Assembly: GCA_036850595.1 (NCBI GenBank)
Contig: CM072161.1
Span: 9,817,905 to 9,881,904, forward strand
Length of the DNA: 64,000 bases
Origin: Rhyacichthys aspro
Lineage: Eukaryota; Chordata; Actinopteri; Gobiiformes; Rhyacichthyidae
Direction: 5' to 3'
Below the pieces are notes generated by a model. That model made no database searches. It saw nothing but the letters and a program-made list of their open reading frames with translations, and was not told the DNA's origin. This document shows positions 1-12,838 of this stretch, piece after piece. How positions within the stretch are numbered: position 1 is the first letter of the stretch; each line of letters starts with the position of its first letter. Position numbers and translations under genes: made by a program.

Positions 1-983
1 GAAGACGAGGCCACAAACCAGATTGTGTCATTTAAGCTCAAACAGATGCGTAACGCGAGGAACAGCCGACGGAAATGTGATCTCTGTGTTGTTTGTGCTT
101 TGTGTCCGAGCGGGATTGCTGTGTTCACACCTGTCGCAACAAATAGCTCCAAGAGGCAAACACGCAGCAGTTCGACTAAAAAACAAAACGAAAGGCTGCG
201 AGAATAGAACAGGGCCTCACTTCAGATGGCGGATGTATTTAGAAACCGTGTACGTGCTCATTACAGATTGGGTATTCATACATTTGAATATGTTGATGAA
301 TCGTCTGTCTGAATGAGTGACAGCTGTGGGGAGTGCGTCCCTGAGGTGCTCTTCGTCACAGAAACGAAGAGCCACCGTTCTTCTTATCGTTCTCTTGGTT
401 TTTGCGCCGCTCTCCATTTGTCAACGTGCGCCGGATCATTTTATGCTTGACTCTCTTTTCCTATTACCTCTCGTACAGACAGTATGGCAGCCCACGGGAC
501 ATGTCAACACGCGGGCCCATTAAATTATTAGAGCTCGTTTATTATTAACTCGCCAGCACACACAGCTGACTGTAACCTTTTAATATTCATGCTGCGTGAC
601 TGTTCCCAACTGATGCTAACAGGACATTGTGGGATCCCATTAATGCAGCCGCACAGATGTGAACGTAAGCAGGAACACACTCCGACATGTAGCGCTTTAA
701 TAATTAGTGCTGTTCGGGGTCAGCATATGGTCCGGACGTCGTGGATCGGCGGCGCGTAATGCATAGGAGATGTGTTGAACGCCTTATTTCCATCTCCGCA
801 GCTTTATTAAAACGTCACGGTCAGTTGGTCAGGAATGAAAACGGAAGTGTGCCTAAAGTGGTGCTGTGTGGTTTACCTAAAGCCATCTCGTAAGTGTCAC
901 CAAGTGCAATAAAAATGAATAGAATAGATGTAGAGGTGATTGCTTATATTGCTGTGTCACTATTTGGAGTTCCTGAGCTCTAA

Positions 984-1452
984 TGGTGCGTTCGTGTGGT
1001 CCTCGGAAACTCAGAATATCAGAGTTACGAAGGTGTTCTTTCCGACTTTAGTGTGTTCAGGTGATTTCAGCTCAGAAAGACGGAGCATTCTAAACCAGAA
1101 CGACAAGAAAGATGGACGCGACGTCAAAAATGTGCTAATGTTATTTTTAATACAGTCAAAGGAGTAATTATTACCCTATTAGCAGAAAGGTGAAGAAAAG
1201 GAAGCCTATTCAAAACATAAGAAGAAACCTTTAAAAAACGCACTTATATAAATACATAATTTAGTATATATTGTCTAAAGATTTTATATTACTAAAATAT
1301 CTTAAATGTTTGCTTTCCTCCGCCATGTTGAGGATGAAAATAACTTCAACATGGAATCTCGGGCAACTCCAACTCACCCGAGATTCCGAGCTGTTCATGT
1401 GCATTTCTCAACTCAGAAAAAGCAATTTCCCGAGGGGCACATGAATGCACCA
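984..1452. mobile_element. Non-autonomous DNA transposon-like element with ~26-bp TIRs
   Basis: The left end (984-1009) begins TGGTGCGTTCGTGTGG. The right end (1426-1452), read on the minus strand, begins TGGTGCATTCATGTGC. The two arms stay alignable for about 26 bases with four or five substitutions and one indel, continuing into a CCTCGGGAAA-like end. The interior repeats motifs such as ACTCAGAA and TTCCGAG in both orientations, so the element is partly palindromic. No coding capacity is visible. The length of about 469 bp, the inverted ends and the lack of an ORF fit a MITE. No clear target-site duplication was found, so the superfamily is left open. Confidence 0.6.
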
Positions 1453-3420
1453 GAAGCCAGTCGTAATTAGGCAAAGGAGTAATTTGTAGATAGAGATGGT
1501 AATTCCATATTTAGCATAGTGCACATGGAGGACAATTCACTATATCACCTGCTGCTGTCTTAAAACGTCCTGATTTTTTTTACTGTTGCATTTAGTTTGA
1601 TAGTTTAATCATTAACAGCTTATTGTAACAGGAATCATCTGTGAAAAAATGAGACCTGGGCTTTATAATTACAGATGAGAACGATCAGCCCACAGTGGAA
1701 TTTTGGCCAATCACAGCTTGCTTCAGATAAAAAGAAGCACTCCCATTGGTCAACACTGATGGACCAAGGAAAAAAACCAAGGAAATGAGTTATTTTGTTT
1801 GAAAATATGTCTTATTTTACATCAAAACAGTTCAAAAAACAGAAAAATTGTGAAACGGGCAGAAAATTAAACATGGATAAATGTTGTTAATGCTTTAATG
1901 CAATGTTTAACAAGGTGGAGATAGAAAGATCCAAAGCTAAAAGTGTCAGGTAAGCTCTAAACTTTGATTTAATGCAACGTATTAGGATTATGTGGTCAAA
2001 AATTGGTTTGGTTTTACCTTTTTTAATAAAAGAAGCAGGAAAGGTTTCTACACTGCCGTTGGGGGAGAACGGTGGGGCTTCAGCAAAAACAAAATCGGGT
2101 AGTTGAGCTTTTATGGTGGACTCCAGTGAAAACACACACGAGATGTCTGTAGACAGGCCCGTCGTCCGGTTGCAGCTTGTTCAGATTGACACGGCCAGTT
2201 GGATCGGATGGGGCTATTTCTGTCTTCTTTTGGTCCGAGCTCGCTTGGGGCAAGAGGCGTCGGAACACTGTCCGCTCGGCTGAACGTCGGAGCCGTGGCA
2301 GCCCATCACATCACGCAGGGCTTTATTTATTTTTTTTTTAAAGCAGAGAATTTGGTGAAGGCTCAGTGAAGTGCAAGTTCAGTGAGCCGTGTGCTGTGTG
2401 TTTTGTCCCTTTGAACCACACAAATAAACAAGTGATGCGGCGGTTTAGGACAGAGCGCGGTTCAAAAATGGTGATAACATGCTCCGCTGGCTTCGTGCTG
2501 GGCTCTAAATTCGTCGTTAGTGCAGCCATCTCTACGTGACTCATCTGTTGAGATCAGGCTTTGTTTTTTTTTTTGTTTTTTTCCCCCCAACCTCTCTCTA
2601 TTCTTATCCTGCTAATTTCCTCTCCCTCTCCCTTTGTTTTTGACCGGCATGTTGACCTTGTCCCTTTTTTTCCACCTTGCTCCATTGTGAGACAGTCCAC
2701 AACATGTGAGTGGAAACATGGAGGAGGTGGGAGTGGGAGCAGCAAAGGAAAGCAGTGAGGTGTCCAGCACTTAAATTGCCTGTTTATTTCCAGTCATTGC
2801 ATCAATTACACTGCTACAAACGAATGTGTATGTGATGCGGGTTGCTATAGAGAAACAATTAAGAATGATAGATATGGAAATTTTTTATGCTGCCGTGTGC
2901 ATTTTCAGCCGCAAGCAGCACACAGGGGGCACAAGAAACGCTTTTTTTTTTCTTCTGTTACCGGGGGAAGAATAGCACATCTACTGATTGTGACCCATTC
3001 AGCAATCAGCAGATGAAAAGAGACCGGGAAGGGTGTGTCCTAGCGCTGGTGTGTGTGACGGCGGGTCGTCCGGTCGCTGCCCTGACATCACAGGCGTCTC
3101 TGGGGAAAAGGGGCGTGTCACTGACAGGCCGCAGTGATTAGTGGAGCTCGGCGGGCGGAATTTATCAGACTCAGCCGAGGCCGTGAACCATTTCGGCCTG
3201 CAACTCGGCAATTTGTCACCGCTTGGTGTCATAAAGCGGCCCCGCTGCAGTCGGTTTGTGCGCGCATCCCCGACCCGCGCGGCACACATGCACCGGTCGT
3301 GTGCTTCTAAACAGATGCTTATATAAGGCCATGAACGTCACATGTATCAGAAAAACAGGTGTATCTCAGCGGGAGAAATGTAAAGTCGTGGTGCTAAAAC
3401 GCACTTGAAGTGGTTTAAGA

Positions 3421-4091
3421 CACACGTCAAATTCAAGACCGGGGGCCAAATGGGGGCTTTTGCAATGTTTTATTTGGCCATTTCAGTACATTTAGAAGGT
3501 GATATTTATTTTTAGGTTTGAATTGAATTTGAACAGGTTTTAGAAGGATTTGTTTTTTGCTACAAAGATAAATACAATCTGTTCAAATCCAACTAAAACC
3601 TGTTCAAATTTTACTATAACCTGTTTTAATTCATCTAAAACCTGTCAAAACCTATCTACAACCTGTTCAAATCCATCTAAAACCTGTTCATATCCAACTA
3701 AAACCTGTTCAAATCCACCTAAAACCTGTTCAAATCCATCTAAAACCTGTTCAAATCCAACTAAAACCTGTTTTAATCCATCTAAAACCTCTTCAAATCC
3801 AACTAAACCTGTCCAGATTTTATTAAAACCTGTTTTAATCCATCTAAAACCTGTCAAAATCTATCAACAACCTGTTCAAATCCATCTCAAACCTGTTCAA
3901 ATTCAACTAAAACCTGTTCAAATCTTACTAAAAACCTGTTCAAATCTAAAAGGAGGAAATGAATGTTCAAGCTAACTTTTGAAAGACTCAAATGAAGATG
4001 AAATATCACATTTAAAATTTTATAAAAGCTTCCAAATGTTGATTCTTATTAACTATCGCTGCCCTTCACCACTTTGAGTTTGACACCACTG
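3421..4091. mobile_element. hAT-like non-autonomous element carrying a minisatellite
   Basis: The right end, read on the minus strand, is CAGTGGTGTCAAACTCAA (from 4091 leftwards), a terminus type known for hAT elements in vertebrates. The left end (3421 onward) reads CACACGTCAAATTCAAG, an eroded version. The flanks GTTTAAGA (3413-3420) and GTTAAAGA (4092-4099) differ at one base and fit the 8-bp target duplication of the hAT superfamily. Just inside the left end is a GGGGGCCAAAT motif, also familiar from such elements. The middle is filled by a 21-bp tandem repeat. There is no transposase ORF. Family assignment is from remembered terminus types, not from a search. Confidence 0.6.
3580..3950 (+). 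repeat. 21-bp minisatellite array
   Basis: About 17 imperfect copies of a 21-bp unit of the form AAAACCTGTTCAAATCCATCT. Because 21 is divisible by three, the array is open in several frames and mimics a protein of heptapeptide repeats (NPSKTCS-like); there is no other sign of coding. A single unit in the opposite orientation lies just before it, at about 3,526-3,546 (TTTGAACAGGTTTTAGA). The array sits inside the hAT-like element. Confidence 0.85.
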
Positions 4092-7000
4092 GTTAAAGAC
4101 ATTTTACAACAGTCCTGCAAATACGAAAAGGCATAAAAACATAACTTTACGTACATATTTAACTGTTACCGTTCGATGGTGTTTGGCTACCTTTTGACAT
4201 TTCAGCGCAGTGTGTAATAAGTAACAGTGGGATAAATTGAGAAAGAAAACACTCATTAACTGTGGCGTTGTTATGAAGTCACTCGCTTTGGAAAATGTCA
4301 AAGAAAATCCCCGTATTAGAACTCCAATAAAGTCTACTTTTAAATCACAGCCGATGAACAGCCAATCATATCTACAGAGCTAATTACTGTCAAAAGGCGG
4401 AGAGCGTGAAAAGCACCGGTGACAGATTTAGTGTCCGGCCTCTGTCCTCGAGGGATACATATGCAGCTTTACGGTCAGTGAAACAATTCATCAGCGGACA
4501 GTTCATGAGTGGATAAGTTCTAATGAAACCTTTAAACAGCACTCACATTTGGCTGCTCCACTACGCCGGCCCTTTTGTTTGTTTCTCCCAACTCTTCCCT
4601 TTGCTCTGTTTGCTCAACCCATTTCACTCCAGCGCCATCCCACTTTGCTCTCACAGCTCCTCTCCTCTCTGTATTCCCTCTGTGTTTACATTACTCTCAT
4701 TGGCTGCTTCCTGGCTCCTCAATCTTTTTCCATATTTGGTTTTCAAAGCCTGCCACCTATTTCCTGTTTTCCTTTTTTAGCATCTCAAAGGATAAAAAAG
4801 TCACCTGGTTATTTGTGATGTTTGTTGTTGTTTTTTTTGCCATTACTATTGCAAGTCATTAATGCACACAGCTAGGTGATGTGCAAAAACGTACTCAGAT
4901 GCTACTCGTTTCCAACTGGCCTGTAGTTGATTAAAACTGCCCATTTGTTAAGTTGTAGCTCATGATTGGACAAAAGCAGAGTGTTTTTTCTCTGTTTGTT
5001 ACTAAGAAGACACAAATGAGACACATTAACCCCAAAAATAAAATGTTTTCCAGTAAAAAAAATCCTGTTTCCTTCCTCTACCTTTTTTTTCCTGAAATAA
5101 ATGGCTATTTGGAAAAAAGCTCAAAATGGAGCCAGGCAAATCAGACTGCCCTAAGCGGTCGACAGGAGCTATAGGGCAAAGGAGAGAGTCGGACAGATTG
5201 ATTCAGAATGAAATTAAAGAGGATGGGGGGGGGAGAATGAGATAGTAAATTGAGCATTACATACTGCATTACGGTGTCTCTTAATTAACCGTATAAAAGC
5301 TTTCTTATTAGGACTGATGCGCTTCTCTGTTAACGAGGGAAGAGAGAACGCTCTTTCAGTTGTCACCGAGATGGGCCTCAAAGGAGAGGAAGTGTAACGG
5401 CCGGGTGTTGAACAGGCAAAAGAGAGAACAAGTCGAGGACAATGGAAAAGAAAAGCCCGAGCTAAGCGTTCATGCAAAATCATCTCCCTCGGCGTGTCAA
5501 GCCTCAATATCTGTCATCTCAGCCATGCAAGCGCGGGGCCGCTCCCAGCAGCTCGCTGTCAGTGAATAGACATTATGTGCAGCGGCGTTGAAAGTCCGAT
5601 CACATCGCAGTGGATCCGTGCGCCAGAGGAGTAAAGCTAGTGTGTGTCCAATCATTGCAGTGTCAGGTTCTGCACCTCGGCTGTCTATAACACAATCAAT
5701 ATTAAATCACATCGGGGTATAAACAATACAATTCCTGCTCAGCCAAACAGATTGAAATCCTCAGGCATACAAGAAGGCATTAGGGAAGTGGACAGCCGAA
5801 CATGCAGACTACATACTAAAAACAAAGTGCAAACTAGACAAAGAACGCTTGATCCCTTTGGAGAAAAGACTGAGGTGATGGTGCAGACAATGGAGAAATG
5901 CTAGTTAGGATGCTAAACCACGTCATGCGTTTTCAAAGTGTGACCTTAGTAATGCTCTCGTGGCTGAATGGGAGCTCATATCTGCAGTCGGCTTTAGAAA
6001 TGGTCTAAATAGCACCATTCTTCAGGCAACAAATAGTGTTATTGTCAAATTACTATTACATCTGGTGTGTTAAAAGATCAGGAAAAGAACATAGTTTTGG
6101 AGACTGAACATGGGTAGGACTGGAAACGACATTATCAGAAGAAAAATGGTTCTGTGTAGCATTGGCAACCTGACGCCTGCCTTTAGTGAAAGACCCTTGG
6201 AATCGGAAACTGAAAACCCAATAGTGGATGAGATAACAGACAAGACAGGTACATTATTTATATATCCTTGCTATGACAGAGGTAATGATTTTAATTATTA
6301 AAGGGTTAGGGTTTTAGTCCAGAGGGATTTATGTTGCTTTTATTCCAAAATCTGCAACAGGTCTGTGTATAAACCTGAAATATTTTCTGGAACAATTAAC
6401 CAATATTGTAGTATGAGCCTGTGATCTGTTTTCTGAACAAAGGAGGCTTTAAAAGCAGCAAAAAGCTTTGATTTTCAAAAAGGTGTGTGACAATAGATAT
6501 AATGTCAGAGTTGGTCTAGTATCAGATGAAGTTGAGCTTAATAGAAGCGGACTGAAAAGAAGAGAAAAAGTCTTTTGTTTGATTCCTCGTGTGTCATAAA
6601 TGCACATTGAAATCATAAATTACAACAAGCCACTTGGCCCTGCAGCTTTCTCAAAATGGAATTGGGGTCTAAGCCTGTAATCTGACAAACAGGCCAGTTT
6701 AATGCAGAGATCAGACAGTGTTAGTGGAAACTGTTCAACTCTGAGCTATTTCTCCACTAATAGTTGGGTTGTTTCACTGATGTGTTAGTGAGAAGGCTTA
6801 TGAGCAGCAGTTGGACCACTCAGGTTTAGTAGAGCTGCATGATTTTGCTTAAATAGAGACATAATTCATTACTGATGTTGAATATTGTAATCCTCCAACA
6901 ACTCCTGTGGGTATTATTATTATTATTAGGTTTTCAAATTAGAGTTAAAAGGAATACTTGTGTTTCTGCTTTGAGTTTCCTCCCTCTTATAACCCACATG

Positions 7001-8986
7001 CTTTATTTATCATGCCAGTTTAGTATTAAAAGCCTGAATACAACAGGGATTTGGGAAAAAGCGCTCCACAGAAAGCCTGCTGTGACTCAGTTCTGCTGCA
7101 GTTCTGTCCAGGTTGCTGATCCAGATCGGAGCTCTGGTGGTCCAGATGGAAGACAAAGACACTTTTGTAAAATCAAACTGCGTCTTATTCAGCACATTTA
7201 AGCCTTTAGCGAACGTGCAGTAGGAGCCGTAGCAGCTGTTTGTTGCAGATCGCAGCTAGCGTGCGTCTGGGTGGGAGCGGCTGTCAGCGCTGATGGACGG
7301 CTCGTGTTAAGGGCATCGCTCCGAGGTGCATCAGCCGCTCGGCCTCGCCAAGGTCAACCAGGAGCTGTTTGGCACCGCTCCAATTGGATATTTCAGCTCA
7401 GAAAATTGGAGATATGCAACCCAACCGGTCGTGTCATAGCCGGGAATCGAAAGGTCAGTTTAAGTGTCACGGCTATGATAGGGAAAATTATGGGATGTGG
7501 CGACAAAGTCAGGAGGTTTAACAGAGAGAGGAGGGGAGAGGTTTGTCCCAGTCGTATCATCAGACAGGACAAGGTTATCCATGATTACCAGTTGGTCAGT
7601 TACTGCGTTTGACCTAATCACTCACGTATCTTGGTGAAAAGTTGTTCAATTCCATGCAGCACTGGCGATGTTTGATCATAAGTTGGTATGTTAAATAATT
7701 GTCTCCTGATTAACAACAACAACAACAAAAAAAAGCGAGCAACTGTTGCATTTGTTTGTTTTGCAGCTCAATGGGACGATTCAAGACTATAATAATACCT
7801 TTTCAGATGGATTCTGGTGTTACAGGGGCAAGTGCGAAAGGAGGTTTTGGATGCCTGGTTTTGGGGGCTTGACAAGAGTGGAAATGTGAGCTTAATGTGA
7901 GGAAGATGGCTGCCTCATGTCACTGAGCAGTCGATGTGAGTTGTGAGAACGAGACCTGATCAGCTTCGGTGTGCAGCTCCAGGAGGCTGCTGGCAAAAAC
8001 TCAGCGACTTGGGAGTTCGGAGAGAGATGGTTGGACGCCGCTCGATGTGCTGGGGCCTCAGATGTCGTTTAATATTTTCTGTTCCACGAGAGTGTGACAA
8101 AGTCCTGTAAAAGTGAGCAGAGAGGTTGGGCATGGAGAAAAGGAAGAGCATCTTGCTGAGATTAAAGGCAGGGGAAAAGTTTTTAAGTCGTTATTTGTTA
8201 GCTGTAGTTTTTGTCAAATGGCTTGACTTTCACGATAGTCAAACTTTGCAGAAAAGACAAATTAGGCAGAAAAATTAGGGGATAAGTAATAGGTTTCGTA
8301 AGTTTGCTGACTTTTATTTTTTTATGATTGGACTTAAACCTCTTAAACAGCAAGTTCACATTTTGTGGTGATGATTAAACGGAGGCGCAGTCATTGAAAA
8401 CTCATGTCTGATTTATTTGGAGTGATGGGAGTCAAGTTTGTAAATCACATCCGATTTAATCAGTTGGTCCTTTCACCCGGAGGCAGATTAAGACGTGCAA
8501 TAAAAATACATCAAGCAGAATCATTGGGACAGATCTGTGGCGCATTACAGTTTCATCACAAAACTGACATTTGAATGACACCATGGTCCGAAACCTTGCC
8601 CGAACCCTTCTGATTTGTCTGTGTTTATTTCCTACAGAGATCATCCTTGGGTCAGTGGCGACATCTGCTCAAGATCAGAGCGGGACATAAGAGCGGACAC
8701 CACACAGTTGTTCCTGATCAAACCGAGGGCTGGTCTCCACTCGCTGAAGTCGGATTGAACGCAGTAAAAGTCGTCGTCTGCGGAGAAAAGAGCAAATGGT
8801 GCTGCTGCACCTTCGTTCCTGGCAGCCCCCCTTCAAAAAGTAAGTACTCATTTCCTCGAATATTTGAACCATTGAAAAGTGTCATGTTTTTGGGTTCATT
8901 AATGTGTCTGAAAACACGGGATCAAGTAAGAATCCTGTTTATAGCTGTGTCATGACATAAAGCATGTTCTAAGCTAATGGGGATAC

Positions 8987-9006
8987 AAATAAATAAATAA
9001 ATAAAT
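8987..9006. repeat. (AAAT)n microsatellite
   Basis: A short run of about five AAAT units. Confidence 0.85.
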
Positions 9007-9720
9007 GAAACAATATTATGTTACATTTAGGATAAAAGCTATGATTCTGTGGAGCTGGAGAAAATAAGATAAGAAAACTCTTTTTTTAATGAGCTGCCAT
9101 TCTGATTTCAACTCCTAATCTTATACCACAGTGGAGTAGGCCTTTTTATTTAACACTATACTGGGCACCAGAGACAGTACACTGCAGAAAGTAAACATAG
9201 TAAACCACCTGTTACACGCTGCATACACAATCACATCGATTTCAATTTTAAAGTCGCCTTTGTTCATGTAGGTTTCAGGTTAAAAACATATTGGGTGTTC
9301 CACAGTCTTCAGTCTTGTGTAGTTTCATGTGCAACATCCTAAAGTGTTGTGATACTATGAAGTGACATAACTAAAAAGTTGCCAATAATAATTACTCGAG
9401 CTCAAAACGTGACACAATTTCTCATCAAGGTAAAAAACTGTCTGGTGAGATCAGCATGAAAGAATGATGACAAGACACAAACAATATGTAAAGATTAAGA
9501 AAACAATGGAAAACACTGCTGCTAATGCGCGTGCTATGCAAAGAAACAGGACAACCACAGCTTTCAGCCAGCCACGTCTGTAAATAGTGTAACAACCCCT
9601 TCTATCTCATGTCTAGTCACAACTCTAATAGTGACTGAATACAGAGTGCATCATGTGGCACCGAGGCTCTGTGACAGTACACTCAGAGCCTGCTGCACTA
9701 GGGTCATGTGTGATTAAGCC

Positions 9721-9753
9721 TTGACAGTGATTGGTCATTACAGCTGTCAATCA
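9721..9753. promoter_or_regulatory. Possible PBX-MEIS / homeodomain-E-box cluster
   Basis: Two TTGACAG cores face each other (9721-9727 and 9744-9750). The second forms TGATTGACAG on the minus strand (9744-9753), which is the textbook PBX-MEIS composite site. Between them are ATTGG, a homeodomain core TCATTA and an E-box CAGCTG. The clustering is visible; regulatory function is inference. If it is an enhancer, flrt1 is the nearest gene. Confidence 0.3.
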
Positions 9754-12699
9754 CTCGTCTTTTTATGACCCTTTGTGGAAAGATCTTTTCTGTGAGTGAT
9801 GACCAGTATGATTGATGCCCAACTCAGATCCACGTCCATGCAGAGGAAACAGACGGGGTGCATTTGTTTCAAAATAAATGCAAATGACTCCGGGACTTAA
9901 AGAAGAAGATCACATTCACTTGAAGCTCACTTTCATTTGTTGACTATAGTTAAACATGAGGTAAATGGCACTATTAAGCCACAAACTAACACTTAAATGA
10001 TGAGCATTAAGCTTGATTATCCATTCATTTTCTCCTTTTAGGCAAGAGCCCAAACAGTGCAATCAGCAATCTAAAAACCTGCAGCCATTAACCAAATACA
10101 GCCAACACAGTGGACTCTATCATATGGAACTTTACAGCCTTGATTTATGTTTCATTTCTGAAGCGTAGACATTGTAGTTCTCAAGGGGAGGCTTTTCATT
10201 TGAGCTGCTTAAGTTAGATTTCTCTACATTAAGCAGGAATTAAGTATTTGAAAGGTGAGATTAGTTTAGATTGTGTTTGGAGAGTGAGGAGTTTGGGGGA
10301 CGGAGAGCAACTAGTGTCTAAGATGTGAGCACTCCTACAGCTGATATTTGATGCTGCACAAACCCACACATGGAGAAATCCAAATCCAAACAGTACATAG
10401 GATCTTTTCTGAGCCCTGGAGGCGGCCTCTATTTATCCACTGACATTTGTCTGATGGTAAAAGAGCAACTAAAGCATCACCGACTAACTACAGCAATGCA
10501 TCACCGGCAAAGTGCTCAGTCCATTATGAAAGAAAGCTCCACGCATACACAGCACACTTTTATCAGCCCTTTCCTCAAGTTTGTTTATATTAGTTTTATG
10601 GTTAATTTAATGGCTGTATAATTAATTTTCTAAGTTGCATTGCAGATGTAATTTGCCTTCGGATTCAGATTGGATTAGGCCAGAGTGGATTTAAAGTGGC
10701 TGTAGCTTGCCAACATTTCTTATTGTAGCCTTTTAAAGGGAAGCAAACCTTTGTACGAGTGCACAGACAAGCTTAAGTGAACAGTTCTTTGAGGAAATGT
10801 GACATTGAAAAAAAGGAATTACAGACGCAGATATATTACACTAATGGATCAAACCAGACCCCTCCTCATTCAGAACATTAAACACTTATTACCAACACTT
10901 TTCCGCTAATGATGTCATTTGAAGATGGAAACAAAACCATCATGTGTTTCAGCCCAATGCATCTATATTATGTTGTGTGTAATAAATATAGTAAAGAAAA
11001 TGCTAAATTATCACCTGAGGGGGAAAAAACTATTATTTGCCAGCACTAAAGAATGTATTTTGTGCCGAAAGCCAGTTGCTGTTGTTTGACTGGAGTCATT
11101 ACAGCTGTCGCTTTCCAAAAAAAGTGGAGTAAGTCTGACAGAAGAGACAGAAGGAGGCACAGGAGTCTGTCAGAAGAACATGAAAGTGTGTTTGAAATTC
11201 AACAAGCCATGCCAATAAAATACGAAAAAAATATTTAAATCTTTCTGGTTGATCATTTTTTATAGGTATGCTATTGAATTGGCAGCTTATTTGGACTCCA
11301 TTGACAATTATTTGGCGTTTTGCAAAATCAACCCCCTCTAATGATCATCCTTTCATCCATTGAGCTTTTATACACGCCCAAAAGATCTTATGCATAGATT
11401 CCTTTTTTTAAAATTGTAGGTGGTGTGTTTACTATCAATGCAGTGCTTTGAGAGCTGCTGCTAATGCGCCAAATACATTATTAAGGCTCAACAGATGCTC
11501 GGTGGTGTAAAAAGACGAGTGGTTAATAGCGGTGAAGCTTCGAGTTTCCTTTGAAAGGCACACAAATGTATGATATTGTTTGCTTTTTGCGGAGATACTG
11601 TCTGTTCCGTGGCTGCCAGACATGACCTGACAGGGCTGTTAAGGTGTCGCAGACAAAGAGCGTCTTTCCATTGATGCCGTCTTTTCTTTCTTTTCTTTTA
11701 TGTCACACACGCACTCGGCTTCATTTTCACCTCGAAAGCGCAGGGTTTTCCTCGTGACTCAGCTTCCTCCTACAGCCAGTCTGAGAGCTGAATTCCGCTT
11801 GAAACAATTAAGCCGACGGAGCTGACTGCCGCTCCCTCTTCGCCCCACAAATAAAAAAAATCCAATCAGAGTCCTAGCTGGAGCGTGACAACCACAGCCT
11901 GACTCCTTGACTTAAAGGCACAAGATAAATTTGCCTTTATACGTGCTATTAAAAATGATCAAGAGCAATTTCTCCAAAGAGGGAAGATACTCTCTCATCT
12001 AAGGAATAAAAAACGGTTTACTTATTTCATGTAGCACTATCATTACTGGAAAACTAGCAACATTCAAAGCAGTGCAAATAATATGAGAAAGCTGTGAGGC
12101 ATTGATCAAAGGCTGTAATATGCAGACTGACAAAGACTGACACTTCTAAAGTTTATTTACTGGCTTTAGATGCACTTTATCTTCCACAAGTGTTATATAA
12201 TAGTAACTGTGCCAATGAATTCCAAGCACCACACATAATACAAAGAATATTCATAGTGATCATTTTTATTGAAAGACAAAAACAAAAACAAAAAAAAAAA
12301 CAGTGTGAGTGCTCCTGATTGTGCTCAACCACCTTGGGGTTAGAAAAGAGGTGGGCCATGATGTATAATAGATGTAGCTGTATTTATTAAAATTTTGTGA
12401 TAACTCTGCAATAACTCTTTTATTAACAATCTGCAAGTTGGTGTCAGTTTGCTGTTTCAATTTAGATGAGGTTTTAGACAGAATAATCAAGAACCAGTAT
12501 TGCAATTACGATTTGTATTAGTTAGTTAATGTATTTTCATTCTACATCACCACACAATCACACAATCACCAAATAATATAAGATGACATATGACATATTT
12601 TTGCAACATCTTATCTTATCTTATTTTGGCGGGGCTTGACTTTCCCTCTTGTTAGTTATGTCTTTTACATAATATCATCGTCCGCGAAGGTTGTAAAAG

Positions 12700-12838
12700 T
12701 TACAAGGCTGTTTAACAACGTAAGGAGTAGAAAGTACAGATATTTGAGTTATTACAGTAGGCAGTAAAAGTAAAAAGTTGCCAGATAAATACATACTTAA
12801 ATAAAGTACAGATACCTGAAAAATCTACTTAAGCAAAG
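12700..12838. repeat. Fragment of a dispersed AGTAAAAGTA-type fish repeat
   Basis: The segment contains GTAAAAGTAAAAAGT and AAGTACAGATACCTGAAAAA followed by CTACTTAAG, a pattern I know as a frequent interspersed repeat in fish. A shorter related piece is at about 28,690-28,740 (GTACGTAAAAGTACTGTT). Recognition is from memory; no ends or duplications were defined. Confidence 0.4.

Noticed and set aside
3580..3950. Possible CRISPR-like array of spaced direct repeats
   Set aside because: Units are contiguous 21-bp copies with no unique spacers, inside a transposon in a vertebrate genome.
3550..3975. 141-codon open frame (and a 70-codon minus frame) at the 21-bp array
   Set aside because: The repeat unit is a multiple of three and lacks stops, so open frames are expected; no domain, splice context or codon bias supports coding.
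8647..8955. 102-codon + frame with several Cys
   Set aside because: No domain or splice partners were found, and it is no longer than chance in 64 kb.
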